NCBI RefSeq assembly: GCF_963576615.1
Contig: NC_088708.1
Coordinates: 53,183,196 to 53,247,195 of the forward strand
Reading direction: 5' to 3'
DNA from: Watersipora subatra
Taxonomy: Eukaryota; Bryozoa; Gymnolaemata; Cheilostomatida; Watersiporidae
DNA length: 64,000 nucleotides
Under the pieces are notes generated by a model. It saw only the letters and a program-made list of their open reading frames with translations, ran no database searches and was not told where the DNA came from. Shown here piece by piece: positions 13,101 to 24,924 of this stretch (the stretch's first letter is position 1; every line of letters starts with the position of its first letter). Made by a program: the position numbers and the translations under genes.

Positions 13101-16100
13101 CGCTAACCGATCTATCCAACCACTGGATCCACCTATCGATCCAACCACTGGAGCATGCAGTTTTGGTATTTTGACAATATTTACATCACAAATTTCTACT
13201 AATGATGTGTTTTCATAATCCTATAAAAAGCTGCTCCAGGTGAGGCTCAAACTCACAGCTTCTGCATCTCATACTGTTTATAAGTACAGCACGCTAACCG
13301 ATTGCACCATTGGAGCTTCCATGCAACAAATTGCAAACACATATTCACAAAGCACATTTATTGCAGTAAAAACTACATTCTCATATTATATTTGACTCAG
13401 AACACAGTCACATCTCAACATAGAAAGCTGACTCATGATGAGAGCTACTGTATATATGAAAACTATCCGATGTTGTGAAACAAATATTCCTATGAGACTG
13501 CACTGTACTTACTTTAATTCATTGTACAGCCAAAATACCTATGATAATAAAACACTCTACATAATCACATTCATAACATTAAAATGAATGTATTATATGA
13601 AATTTGTGAAAAGTTAAATTACAAAAATAACTATAATAAACGAATAAATTAATAAAGGAATAGTCAATAAAATAGAGGTGTCCATTGTTACTTTGAATTA
13701 AAGACCCCTGAAAACAAAGATAGTTTTGGTTTCAAAAGAAGAAATGGTGATAAAAATAAGTGGTGTAAATTAAAATCTTTTCTTTTGTATTATATTCCCA
13801 CACTTTAATCTTACTCGAGCATAAGCTTTTTCTTACAAAACTGTTTCAAGAAATTTCGAACATCGAGTATTGAAAACTCCTTGAGGTCCAGAACCAGACA
13901 TTACCTCAAATTTCACAAACGTTAGAAAATTTATGTATAGCGGACTATAAGTCGAGGTTTGACGGCGAAAGCTTTTGTTATATATAAAAATATAGCTACT
14001 TACATAAATTAAAATCCTTTTCAAGTAGGTTTTGCTAAATTTCACACGCTTTCAAAATAGCAACGCTGAGTTTCCCAGGTTTATAGAACAAAAACTTGTA
14101 CAGAATCATACATACAGTGGATGGCTATTGGGGTAAACATTATTAAGCTAGTGACAGTGTAAATTTCAGGTATTCAAGATAATGGAAAAGTTTGAAAAAG
14201 AAGCCACAGGCACACTGCTATTCGAAAAATGGTAACTTACAGCCAGCTGTTCACTGACAGCAATCCTTATTAACTGCTGAGCAAGGTTGCCCATCACACG
14301 CGTTCGTGTCGTCATGTCATCCCAGTCATGCCGGAAATGGAATGCGAAACTGTCAACAACTATGACCTTCACCTATGCAAAAATGACAAATACTAAATCA
14401 ACTGATAGCCAGACAGACCGCTTTATGTCACTGAAGGAGGTTTTACAAATATAAACTTGATTACAATAAAACTAATAAAAACATCATGGTATAAAGTTAC
14501 ATAGTATTAACCAAAATCACTTGATTATGTGAAATTGATCAGTAAAGTCACATTTATTTTTTAATCTGCTAACAAATGACAAAAGTAGTGTGAAAACAGG
14601 ACTCACAGGTGAGATAAGACGACTCTCGAAAAAAATGTTAGAAAGTATTCACCTTGGACAAACAAAAAACTTAAAAAACTTATTCATTCTACTACTAAAT
14701 CTTTTTATAACAAATAAAGGTTTTTAATTTTAATTTGCAAAAAAATTCTGCTTTTATAAGTGATGTTATGATATACAACCATTATTTCTTGAAATTCAGT
14801 GAACAATCAAATAAGACGAGGCGGTTTCTAGTCTAGAATCAATTCTTACATTACAGTTTGCCCTTACATTGGAGTTACATTTGTTGAGAATGAATTGTGG
14901 GAGCTGGTTTATGAGGGCGAGCAACTCGACACAGGAAGTACATCTGAAGTAGTGTATAGACTTCATGATTCTTTCCACAGTGTAACTTTTTGCCTCTTCA
15001 GCCATATCTAAATTTAGCAATGGTAGATGTCCACTGGGAGGCAGCCCACAATATCAACTGATTAGCACAGCCATACAAAATGATGCATTATCTCAAGTAC
15101 AAATTCTACCTCTCTTCTGTAAGTGCTGTAGAACAAAAAGCATTCAAACCATGAAATGTTGAATTTCTCTTTGAAAAACTTGTGAGATTTGTGGAAAATG
15201 TGAAAGCTCACTGCCAAAGTAGCCTACAAATTTAAAACTGGTAGCCGGAAAAACTCCAACGAAAAAACGCAAGGACGTGTTGAACCACAAAACTGTCACG
15301 ACAATTCTTGCATGTAGGCCCCCTACAGTCAATAATTTGTTGGCTTACAAGCGCTAAGCCATCAGAAAAGGCGAGGTACAGGAACCATGAAAACATTGAA
15401 ACTAACGTTTTAACAATGAAAATAAAAACTTGTTTCACTAATAGATAACTTTATTAGACAAAAATCACTAAAATTTCTCTTGAGTAAGTTATATTAATTT
15501 GTTCAAGGTATAAAATTTAAAAGTAATGAAGTTTGTCTTCTCTTATTGAATTGTTGAGCATCTGTGGATGTTAAAGATTATGCAGTTATGTGATAGCTTT
15601 ATGTGGGGCCATACATTCTATTCCAACTGAATTATCCAGGTTACTTCAAGCGTCTACTGACGATCACCTTGGATGATGCGAAATTTGACAAAGTGATTTC
15701 CAATGTATGATGCTTGAAGTTTTTCAAAATATTGCAGTTTCGTAAGAGATAATGAAGAAACTAGTCGAAATCAAACACAAAGCATAAAAAAAGTTAGTTG
15801 CAAATCTATTTTTAAAATCTTTAAGTTTTAAGATCTTAAGTCTTTAAAAGTTACTTTAAAATTTTTTAAGTTTCTCAATCGCTTATAACTTGTGCATTGT
15901 CATACCTCTCCTTCCAGTTTCGTGTCTCTAAGATAAAATAGCAATAACCTTTTGTTTACTAATTCTAACTTTAGTTTTGTATATATAATTTGGTATTTAA
16001 ATTTATTTTTTATTGTTTCATACAATGTATGTGTTTTAACCATTTATATAATGACCTGCAGTATTTATTAATGAATTATTGTAGGCTTTCGGCTGTGGAA

Positions 16101-17297
16101 CAAATTAAACAAACTCCAATGTATTCTTATGGAAGCAGCCGCTTAAACATAGAACAGTTTCAACACACAAAGCAGATATTTAATTGTATCTACATTGTAC
16201 GTAGATGTCTGACTGTATTCATGATTGAACAGTAATATCATACGTACCAGGATCCTGTAGACCAGAGGCCACTGACTGACAGTGCCTTATCGTTGCCTTG
16301 CTTATTTGTGCCACCCTCTCAGCAACAAAACTACCTTCTGTGTCAATATAGATTGCCTGACCTTGAACACCTCCAAATGACTCTGGGATTGTCGCATCTA
16401 CGCACAGCTGCAAGCTGTTGAAATATGCAAAAAACTTTTCACGAATCTGGTTACAATGTTATTTTTATCCTTGTGACTTATGGTCATGTTTGATACTGCA
16501 GAATGACTAGAAGCACGCACATAAACATACTATCTTGACACACTAAGGAGATGAAAAAACGTAGCACAGGAAATCTTATCCTGCACAGATGTGAGCTCAT
16601 CATGGAAAAATGAAAAATTGATGATCAACCATGTGCAGAAACTCCTTAAAATGAGTCACATTTTATATAGTTTTATCGCTCAACATTTTAAAATATAACT
16701 GGTCAAGTGTACAGAAAAAAGGAGATGGATATGTCATAGTTTAGCCAGTTGAAATAGAAATTATCTAGTGAAACATATCTGGATTGTTGATATGGCTCTC
16801 CAATGTTACGGCTTAATTAAGATAGAGACGATGTACACTATACTATACCTCATCTGAGTTTTGCCAACTCCGGGTACTCCACACAACTCCGTTATCTTTG
16901 ACAAGGGTATGCCATCCCCAAGCATGTTATCAATCTTTTGAGAGAATGTGACAATGCCGAGAGTTGCCTGCTCTTGCTGAGCTATAGAGTGTGCTGTACA
17001 GCTCATAATAGCACTAGCTTCATCTTCCTTCCTTACCAGTTGCAAAACCTGTAAAGCCTCCTCTTTTGTGATTGATGCATCTAAAGTAAACGGTCATAAA
17101 ATACAATACTTGAATTAGAAATGGATGCATTAAATAATAATACAATCAAATTGGTGTGATATCTCTTTGAGTAATAAACCTTTTGAGAGGGATAGTGGTG
17201 AAGATTTAGCAAAACAGGCTTCTGTGCTGTATCCTGCTTTTATAAGCTTGTGCTTGAGGGTAACAGAAATTGGATACGTACAGGTTTCACGAGACAT
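10160..17297 (-). CDS. RAD51C: RAD51C, RecA-family recombination ATPase (7 exons, complete)
   Basis: Minus-strand exons: 17180-17297 (start ATG at 17297), 16849-17080, 16248-16414, 14868-15007, 14241-14372, 12098-12286, 10160-10246 (stop TAG at 10162-10160). All introns are GT-AG, phases agree, and the sum is 1065 nt (354 residues; vertebrate RAD51C is slightly longer). Exon 1 gives the N-terminal helical domain. Exon 2 ends in Walker A GVPGVGKT (about 107-114). Exon 3 has VDATIPESFGG and IDTEGSF (about 141-146). Exon 4 has VERIMKSIHYFRC. Exon 5 opens with Walker B VKVIVVDS (about 220-227). Exon 6 has VLVNQMTTKV, PALGESWSH and LFKSPNRKE. Exon 7 is an acidic tail ending in basic PRKWQRIA, a weak nuclear-signal candidate. 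By family it acts in the nucleus in BCDX2/CX3-type complexes during homologous recombination repair. No lesion was seen; it should be functional. Confidence 0.96.
10443..10931. mobile_element. MITE with long TIRs and TTAA-type ends, in RAD51C intron 6
   Basis: Left end TTAAGGCTGGTTCATACTAT is matched inversely by the right end (reverse complement TTAAAGACTGGTTCACACTA). Both ends sit on TTAA, the target site of piggyBac-type elements. The interior is GC-richer than the flanks and has CGAT-rich inverted segments. The 207-nt open frame inside (10713-10919) has no recognisable motif and is not claimed as a gene. Confidence 0.75.
11493..11906. mobile_element. 414-bp MITE with TACCGTACTTTTCA ends, in RAD51C intron 6
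   Basis: The left end TACCGTACTTTTCA and the right end TGAAAAGTACGGTA are exact inverted repeats, continuing with weaker similarity (ATTAGCCGC inward). A TA on each side suggests a TA target site, as in Tc1/mariner-type elements. A GC-rich hairpin lies inside at about 11,605-11,660 (CCGCTAG...CTAGCGG arms with TAACTGGA/TCCAGTTA next to the loop). Confidence 0.75.
12869..12933. repeat. Inverted repeat in RAD51C intron 5
   Basis: TGACAAGCTGTTGTTTGC at 12869-12886 pairs with 12914-12933, apart from one extra A and one mismatch. The 27-nt GC-rich loop has CGCTCCGCTCGCC. Confidence 0.7.
13042..13129 (-). pseudogene. tRNA-Ile(UAU)-like relic
   Basis: The minus strand keeps ATCGGTTAGCGCACTG (D arm into anticodon stem), TTCTTATAAATAG, TGCAGAGGCTGTAGGTTCAA and a final CTAGAGC. 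The 5' half has a 7-nt insertion (TTGGATA) and the acceptor stem no longer pairs fully. It is the older partner of 13233-13316. Confidence 0.6.
13233..13316 (-). tRNA. tRNA-Ile (anticodon UAU) with an 11-nt intron
   Basis: The minus strand starts GCTCCAATGGTGCAATCGGT. The acceptor stem pairs 6 of 7 (A7-C66 mismatch). The D stem pairs with two G-U wobbles. Anticodon stem CTGTA/TGCAG encloses loop CTTATA-A with anticodon TAT, interrupted after position 37 by AACAGTATGAG, the standard tRNA intron position; tRNA-Ile(UAU) genes commonly have introns. T stem GTGAG/CTCAC is perfect, but the T loop is TTTGAGC, so position 56 is T rather than C. A run of five T follows within 8 nt, as a Pol III terminator. 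It lies in RAD51C intron 5 in the same orientation. It may be functional or a recent pseudogene; the position-56 change favours caution. Confidence 0.6.
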
Positions 17298-17860
17298 CCA
17301 GCCCAATTAGATCTGTCAAGAAAGTTTCCCGGATAAAACAATCAATAATAGCCAATAGGAAAACGCAGCAAGCAAGTATTCGTGTAACAAAAAAACAGAC
17401 GCAAACTAGTATATATGGAATGAGAATCAAACACATGCAAGGTGAGTATTTGCGTTATTGCAATATTTACCGATGGGGGAAATGTTGTGGGTTTGAACTC
17501 CTATTATATTGCAATATGAACTGGGCAAATATGCGGCAGGAAAAAGTTAAACTTATGTGGTAATATACCCAGCGAAATATGGCAGATTTAGTCTTGCATA
17601 AATAACTTGTATTACTTCAAGAAGTAAACATAAATGAATGATGGATCAAAAATCTCAATTTAAGAGGATTATGTTGAAGCCTTTGTTGCAATAGTAGACT
17701 ATTCGTTTAGTGTGTTCCACAAAGTTCTATCGCAAAAGCAACATTGCACAATTTTTGGCTTATTCTGTGTGTGACATCCCCTTGAGGATCAAGTAAGATG
17801 GCTGCTTAGCTTACTGCAAGGAGGGTGAGTATGTTTTAAGAGCCATTGTTGCACAAACAG

Positions 17861-18045
17861 TCGCTCTATGATATTGGCTAGACATGTCTTAGTCCAGTGG
17901 TAAGGAAACCTCGATGACTGGAGACATGTCTAGTTGCTGTGAGCAATGTTGGGTGTCATTTTTGTCACCACCAGTGGCCTTTATTGGGAATTGAACTCCA
18001 ACCTGCTGCTTGCAGGTCAGACGTTATAGACCACGGCTGTTTATT
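17861..18045 (-). mobile_element. tRNA-derived SINE-like relic
   Basis: The minus strand has an A-box-like GTGGTCTATAACG and, about 35 nt on, a B-box-like GGAGTTCAATTCC. An 11-bp inverted repeat (TAGACATGTCT/AGACATGTCTA) flanks the other half. No cloverleaf could be closed. Confidence 0.35.
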
Positions 18046-21000
18046 ACGCCTTTGTTGAAAGTGTAATAAAGTCATTAAAATGAATGAAGAATGAGAACAC
18101 TTGCCAGTATTAAAATGTCGATAATCTTTGAGAAAAAAGTATTACCCTTACAACTGTAGGTAAACTTGACATTATGGCACAATTTTATATGTTGACTTGC
18201 ACGTCATTGTCTGCAAATGCTCTATTTGTTAGATCTACTTTTTAGTTTTTGTTTCAAAAGAAACTGGCTGCACGATGATAGAAAGTTGGTGCATTTTTTA
18301 TAAGTTGGTGTTTTTTTAAAGGCTCTAAGACTACGAATGTTAAAAACACGGAGTTTATCACAGCATTATGATTGCGTTGAAAAATGGCACATTTTGCTTA
18401 ACCTTTGTCTTAGCATAAAACCAATATAATTAAGCTGCTGTGCCACTATTGACGTTCTATCGGCATGAATATCCGAGGAACAAAGAAAATTGCTATTAGG
18501 TCAAATAAAAAATTTTCCCAAAAGAACCTCCAGTAGAGGTAAAAAAATAGCGGAACTCTATTTGAAAGAACAAGCTAGCTACTCAATCTCGGCACTGGCT
18601 TCCCTCACCGTACGAAGAAAAAAATAATATCTTAGCTAGTCGGTATTAATGTAGATTGGCTATACATATATATGTTGCCTTATTACTAACTAAATAATAG
18701 CCGGATAAACATGAAACAACATTTTTAAGCACGATGACTTTCAAACCGCTCGCATCATGAAACGTAAACCACAAACGTACAAACGGAAGCGTTTTAATAT
18801 TTGGCGCGCTTTCTAGTCAATGTCAAGTACGTATTTTATTTTTAGATCCAAATATTAAACAACTGTTATAACTTTTAACTATTAATTTATATTAAATTTA
18901 AATTTTTTTATAAATTTTTAAATGTGTAAGAATTTTTTATTTTATAGTATTGGTATTGTCGCGTTACATCAACTTTTAACGCATTGGCAACGACTATACA
19001 AGTTGCCCAGATTGAACTATACCGTTCTTACTACGCCTAACAAGCGTGCATTCAAAAACAAGCCTGTTGTAATAAGATTCAAGCTATTTTGCTGTTGCGT
19101 AAAATTGGTATGTCAATATGCTGAATTATTTATTTTAAAATATGTAACTTGTTGTGATGGTTTACATGCACTGAATAGAACCTTTGCTGAACTCCCAAAA
19201 AGTTTATATATGTTTTGCTTAAATTTTTTGCAAACGTTTCACAGTAGTGCGTACATGGATAAATTTCGTACAAACAGGTTATGCGTACTTTTTATTCTTG
19301 CATTTGTGATACACCCAGTTTCGGTATTGAGAGAATTATAATATCTAGCAGTGTTATGAGTGGATGTAGAGAAATTATGTTATGCATAACTAATTTGAAT
19401 CCACGCACAACATCAGTGTTGAAATTTTTTGTCATATTATTCTATTTTGACTATGTTTAGTGTATGTACTTTTGCTTAGCTTGTGGAAACTAATTTGATT
19501 ATTGCTGGTTCAGGTACAAGTAAAGGTGTAAAGCTGTTGTAAGCATTACTGGTATTTACCAGCAAAAGTTAATTCTTTATTTTATAAGTCCAACAATTAA
19601 AATATACAACTAACAAAATTCTAAACAATAATATTAATGACAAGAGGTTAAAATAGCTAATAAAAGTTACACCCTCACTCGAACGATCGTCCATGTTTGC
19701 TTGCTCGGTCCATACGGTTGCGAGTTTTGATATTCAGATGAGAGTCATGGCAGTCCTTATATGTAGAGGCTCAGTAGTTGAGATAGGGAAGTAGAAGAAG
19801 ATCAGCTGATGATGACAAACGAGGTTCCATAAGTAGGGAAAGGGTGGAAGCTTCAGAGGCAGAAGGAAGAAAGAGGGACGCTCCCGAGGCAGAGGAAGCC
19901 TCAGCAGGTCCTTGAGGAGGAGAGAGAGGTAGATCAACCGGCAGATAAAGATGCTGAGTCATTGGAGCTGTTCTCTTCTATACATGTCTGGCATGTGGGA
20001 TGGCTAGCCTTTGAGTGTAGGTTGAGAGTTAATGAAATGCTTTATGTCAGGGTGTGAAGATATCTTGTTTGTGCAAGTCTTCAGCTAGTGCACGTGATGT
20101 CGGCATGTAGGGTGGAGCTCGTGACTTACTCTTGGTATCTAGGTCATGTTTGAAAGGAGTGGCAGATCTGTATGTGACTCATTTGGTTCGTCTCTAATGT
20201 TTCTCTGGTGGTTTCTTGGGGATGGTGGTTGGTAGGTTTAATTTCTTCGACTTCCACTTGGCATGTTCTCCATCAGGCGTTGACACACTTTCTATGATTG
20301 ATCCCTCCAGTTTTCAAATTTCTAATTTGCTTCTGACATTTTCTATATATTGGATCTTTTGATGTCTTTGGGCGTCTTGCTGCTTGTATGTATTATATGT
20401 TTATCCTGTGGCCTGGCTGCATTCCCTATTGGTATGTTGTTTTCACAGTATTCCCATACAACAGCAGGACAACATGTTGCTTATTAAAAACAAAGTTCAA
20501 TTCGAGCTTCTTATGCGCAGCAACCACAAATGGACAACAGCAACATTTACTACCTAACCTGTGTGATTACCTATCCTTGAAGAGATCGTTTAGTTTACAG
20601 AGCGTACGATCAGTTAAGAACTTAATCTCACAAATAATTTGTGTCATTGTTTATATCTGTTTGGTGGCTTTCAGATAACAGGACTAAAAATATTGCTCTA
20701 TGACAATTTTTTTCTTTTAATATATTTTTTTACACATTGTGTAAATTTTAATATCTGTGTAACATTGTTAATTCTCAGACGTGTACATGAATGTAGTTGT
20801 CTCTTTTTCTTAAATAGTTCTTTGAGCTTTTGTTGTATAACATAATAAAGGTTTAGACATATTGGTTTAATCATCAGAGCCAGCATTTTCAATATGGTTT
20901 CATAGCCTAGCAGGGTTGTTGTTCGTTATGTTTAATGAAGCAAAATGAACGCTTAGCCTCAAAGTATAATGGTCTGTTCATTTTTTAATCGAAATAACAC

Positions 21001-21614
21001 TGACAAGAGTCACTTATTTGGCTTTGGAAGCAGCCATAGATTAACATGAAATACATATGTGGAAAATTGTTTTTTTTTTAGATTTTGTATTGATCAGTCA
21101 TTCTAGCCTAGGTTTAACAAATTTTATGTTAAAGCATTGGGAAGCTAAATGTAGACTAATCATTTCATATGAGCAACAAATAAAATGCCATTCAAGTATG
21201 TCATCTGTAGACTATAATTACATGTATGTAGAATAAGGACCTATCGAAAATGCATCATTCAAGTTAGCCATTGGTCCAGATTTTTATTATATAACTAATC
21301 ACTTAAATTCATAGCCAAGCTAGAGATTCAGCTAAGTCATGCTGCCTTTTAGAGAATAGAATAGCTAATCTATATATAAATCTAAGTGTCTTTTAGTTTG
21401 TCTGTCATATGTCTAGTTATAGTGATAAAATATGCTTCACACGGAGTTCAACTCAAAAACACTAGTTGTGCAGACAGGGATGCTAACCACTACCCCAAAC
21501 AATATGCCTTCCCACATTATGCAATAATTGAAAAGATATTATCGCGCTTGATAGAACGCTTGAAGATCATGATTGCGTGAGAGATCATGATGCGTAACGA
21601 TTATAAGTACAATT

Positions 21615-21740
21615 ATTCCAAGCTGTGCCTCCCTAGGTGGTTGCGAGGCTTAATGGTAGTGCGCTTGACTTCACGCCCATGCATCCGCAGAATGTATGGG
21701 TTTGTTTCCTGTGAGGTGCAATCTTTTTTCTTAACGCCCA
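21615..21740 (+). mobile_element. tRNA-derived SINE-like relic
   Basis: A-box-like GGTTGCGAGGCTTAATGG and B-box-like GGGTTTGTTTCC occur with tRNA-like spacing, followed by a T-rich tract. The stems do not fold properly. Confidence 0.35.
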
Positions 21741-21899
21741 GGTGGAAGGACGGACACCGCTCTTATTATAGTAATGATTTAGACTAGTTTAACTTACTCA
21801 AATTCATTAGGTAAAGCAATGTATTGCACCAGAAATTGTCATGCCAAAAAGTCTCATTCTGGTTTTAGCTCGGGCTCGAGCTTTCAAAAATTTGAATTA

Positions 21900-22040
21900 T
21901 GCATTGGCCAGACACACACAGAAATAGACAAACACTTTCGTTTAAAAGTTAAAATGATAAATGTTGTATATTTTGATTAAAAATAAATTTTCTGTGCAAA
22001 GTTTTTTATTACTCGTGCAACGCTGGGCATTCAGCTGATC
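21900..22040 (-). repeat. Fragment of the ACCCGGCGTTGCCCG dispersed family
   Basis: The minus strand has GCCCAGCGTTGCACGAGTAA plus a CTGTGTGTGTCTGGCC block, the diverged ends of the family seen more completely at 28,845-29,215. Confidence 0.4.
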
Positions 22041-22734
22041 ATAAAATAAAAATTAACAGATAACTTATATTCTGTCTGATGCCAGCATATCAGTATATAG
22101 TAAGTGCACTAGTGCATAGTAGGTGTAACGTAGTAGGTCATAGACACAGCTTTCACTTAAATATAAATCTCAACGCAAATTAACTTATTTTAATTTGTTT
22201 TTTCCAGGTTGTCTCCCAATCAATCAATAAATAACAATTGAAATTATCAAGTTGCTGACGATCTCTTAAACTCTTATCAAAGAAGTTTGAGTGTAATTGT
22301 ACCTGACATGCTGTCCTCAACCACTTATACAATATTTGCTTATGTTAATGTGTTTAAAAACTACATGCAGCTGCAACCTAGTTATGGCAGGGTTAATGGA
22401 AATAGTAACAAATTATTTGATAGTGAGTTCACCTTCTTTAAAAGAAGAAACCAAAGAGATACGTAGCTGTTGGGTTAACTAAGATGTACTGGTCTTAACT
22501 ATAATTCCTTTTATTTTAGTAGTTATAATATGTATGAATATTCTACTTTAATGGTGTTATTGTATAATTAATTCTGTTGTACTGTATTTTGTCATAACTG
22601 TGGTTAACAAAACTAGAAAACACCTGTAATAGCGACCTTTCTGAATTTCCATTTCTTATGGCATCTAAAAAAACTATTTTTAAACTGCATGTGAGAGGCA
22701 TTCGCAAGTAAACCCGCTTGTCCTTAACTAAAAA

Positions 22735-22995
22735 CAAAAATAGTGATATATATATATACAACATATTAAAATATATATCTTGCAAAATGTATATATATAT
22801 TTTTCAAGATACTTGCAAAATATTATTATAGTATATTTAGTATTATATATATAATAAAATAACACTAAATATAATTATAAATAATTAAACTGAATAATTA
22901 TATATAATATAATAATACCAAATATAATAATATCTTGCGAATATCATGATATATAACATATATGCATATAGCCTAATATATATGTTATTGACAGA
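22735..22995. repeat. AT-dinucleotide-rich low-complexity block
   Basis: Imperfect ATAT and TATAATA repeats with local self-complementarity, ending just before the putative first coding exon of the WD40 gene. Confidence 0.8.
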
Positions 22996-23016
22996 TATCT
23001 ATGAGTCAGGCTCGCT

Positions 23017-24924
23017 ATGGATGCTCCTCCCACAGAAGGATTTAATGAAGAGTTTGATTTCTACAAACTCAATGAAGGACTTCATAAATCTGGGGATGAA
23101 TCTAGCTATATTTCATCTGATTTTGGAGAGGACAGCGATGACGACAATCCCGAGGACAATGTGTTTAGTGATATTAAAAAGTCAGTGATATCTAAAGGTT
23201 CTGAAAAAGATTTGATCTATGGGGAAGGGTCCGTATCATCCCGCGATAGGACAGGTAATGACTCATCATCCGTTGGACCCGGTCACAACTCTCTCACTTT
23301 TGGATTCATCCCTAAAGGCTGCTACACACATCCAGTCAAAAGTGGAGCTCTTCTTGGGAGTGAGTCATAAAATATTCAACATTGTAATTTACAACACCAT
23401 ATTTGAAATGCAAAGTTCGATAGTTATCTGATAAGAAAAATGGTACTAATGCGTTATTCTACCACCTGACTGTCCAAAACCAATTAGCCTGTGTACATAA
23501 ATGATGGTTTTGTTTTAGGAAAATCTCATGCCAAGTCTGGCGCCCAGAGTTTTAGTGATCAGAAAGTTGGTATTGTAACTGTTCATAACTTAAGTTCCTT
23601 GCAATCTAAAGTAAATACAACCCATTTGCAAAGTTTATTAACAAGTTGTAAGGCCACCATGAATATGTGACCTTGGTATGACTTTTCACCTCTAATTTAT
23701 TATAATATAACTCCGTATCTTTCCATGTATTTCAGTTTGTCACAACCCAAGATATCGAAAGTTTCTTATGTTGGATGCTAAAGGTATAACCAGCTGGAAG
23801 TACGACTGCAGCACCGGACCACCAGGTAACACTTAGTACACGTGCTCAGATCTAAAGCTCTACATTTACCTTTTTCCTTTTTTTTGTAAAACTTATTACC
23901 ACAGGCACCATCTGCTGTAGAAATGGTTCGTTTTTACTAAATGGGCTGAGTCAAAATCTCCTTCTCAGAGGGTTACAGAACGTTATATACCAATATAACC
24001 GACACTAATATATCCTTGCAATATACCACATGCAATATCGCATAATTGTGGTATAGCCAACAACTATAAAGTTCAGGAAAAGTTGGCTTGTGTTTAAATT
24101 ACTGTAAGTCTCTTGTTGAGGCCTTGCAAGGATTATATAGGAGCTCGTTTCTCTAAAAGCAATATCATATTTGAAGCAAATGTAATTTAAAATCGATGTA
24201 TCAAACAGAGTTGTTCACATGTAGTCGTTCTAAATACCAATCTAGCTTAGTTCATGCTATTTTTAAATAAAAGCTCAAACATAACTTTAGTCTAAAATTT
24301 AGATAAGTTAAATGTTCAGTTAGAAAACTAATCCTAGGTATTATCTAGTTACGGTAACCTTCCGTCTTCCTGGAATCCTAGGTAATTTCAGATTAATCCT
24401 ACACGTATGTACTGTTTACAGGAATCCTAGATAATCTAGGATTATCTAGGATTCCTGTAAACAGTACATACATGCAGGATTAATCTGAAATTGATTCTTA
24501 GATCTTAGATAATCTAGGATTATCTAAGATCTAAGAATACAATGAGAATAGAAACAAGTTTTGCTCTGTACCCACAAAGGTTTTGTGGAATATTTTTAGA
24601 TGCATGTTGTTTATCGAAACGATATTGTGTTATTAAACTGAAGTTAGTCGTAACACTGGTAGTTTACGCGTTTAACTTGCCAACTAACTTGACCCGACGG
24701 TAATTTATTTGTTACTCTTCCAGAAGATGAATGCTCAGAAGAAACGTATGTATGAAATAGAAAAACAAGATATTTTAATTTATGTTTATATATTTTATAC
24801 ATATTGTTTTATAGTGGTGAGGCAGCTGAACTACCCTTCATATCAGTACAGACTCTACTCCAACCTGATTTATGACAAGAAACACAACGTGTATTTCTGC
24901 ATTGGCAAAGACTTCTCACTAAAG
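23017..24924 (+). CDS. WD40 gene, exons 1-4: acidic N-terminus
   Basis: Exon 1 (114 codons) is disordered and acidic (SSDFGEDSDDDNPEDN) and ends in a GTGAGT donor. Exons 2-4 lead into the first beta-propeller (KFLMLDAKGITSWKYD; then YSNLIYDKKHNVYFCIGKDF). A possible 22-nt exon at 24724-24745 was left out because including it breaks the phase into 24815. Confidence 0.75.

Larger units (their letters stand above)
12958..13330 (-). repeat. Tandem duplication (~192-bp unit) carrying a tRNA-like sequence
   Basis: The unit starting near 12958 (GAGCTTGCAATTTTGGTATT) recurs near 13151 (GAGCATGCAGTTTTGGTATT). Each contains about 80 bp of leader and then a tRNA-Ile-like block on the minus strand. The copies have diverged by substitutions and small indels. 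Confidence 0.75.
17298..22993. other. Intergenic region between RAD51C and the WD40 gene
   Basis: The genes are divergent, with about 5.7 kb between start codons. No coding exon was recognised. One 420-nt open frame (18922-19341, plus, 139 codons, rich in Leu/Phe/Cys) has no known motif and could be chance. The RAD51C promoter should lie just above 17,297; no TATA or other core element was convincing. Confidence 0.5.

Noticed and set aside
18922..19341. 139-codon plus-strand frame upstream of the WD40 gene
   Set aside because: No motif, no matching splice context and biased composition; chance cannot be excluded, so it is not called a gene.
19990..20100. CTGATGA-type strings elsewhere (for example near 10,390, 10,530, 19,806 and 53,358) as hammerhead cores
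   Set aside because: None is followed at the right distance by GAAAC with flanking stems.
19681..20360. Possible minus-strand gag-like or other coding relic (Pro/Leu/Ser-rich frames at 19734-19962)
   Set aside because: Frames are short and compositionally biased, with no zinc knuckle or protease to support a retroelement.
24724..24745. Possible 22-nt exon in the WD40 gene
   Set aside because: It has AG and GT borders, but including it breaks the phase into exon 24815, while skipping it keeps the frame.
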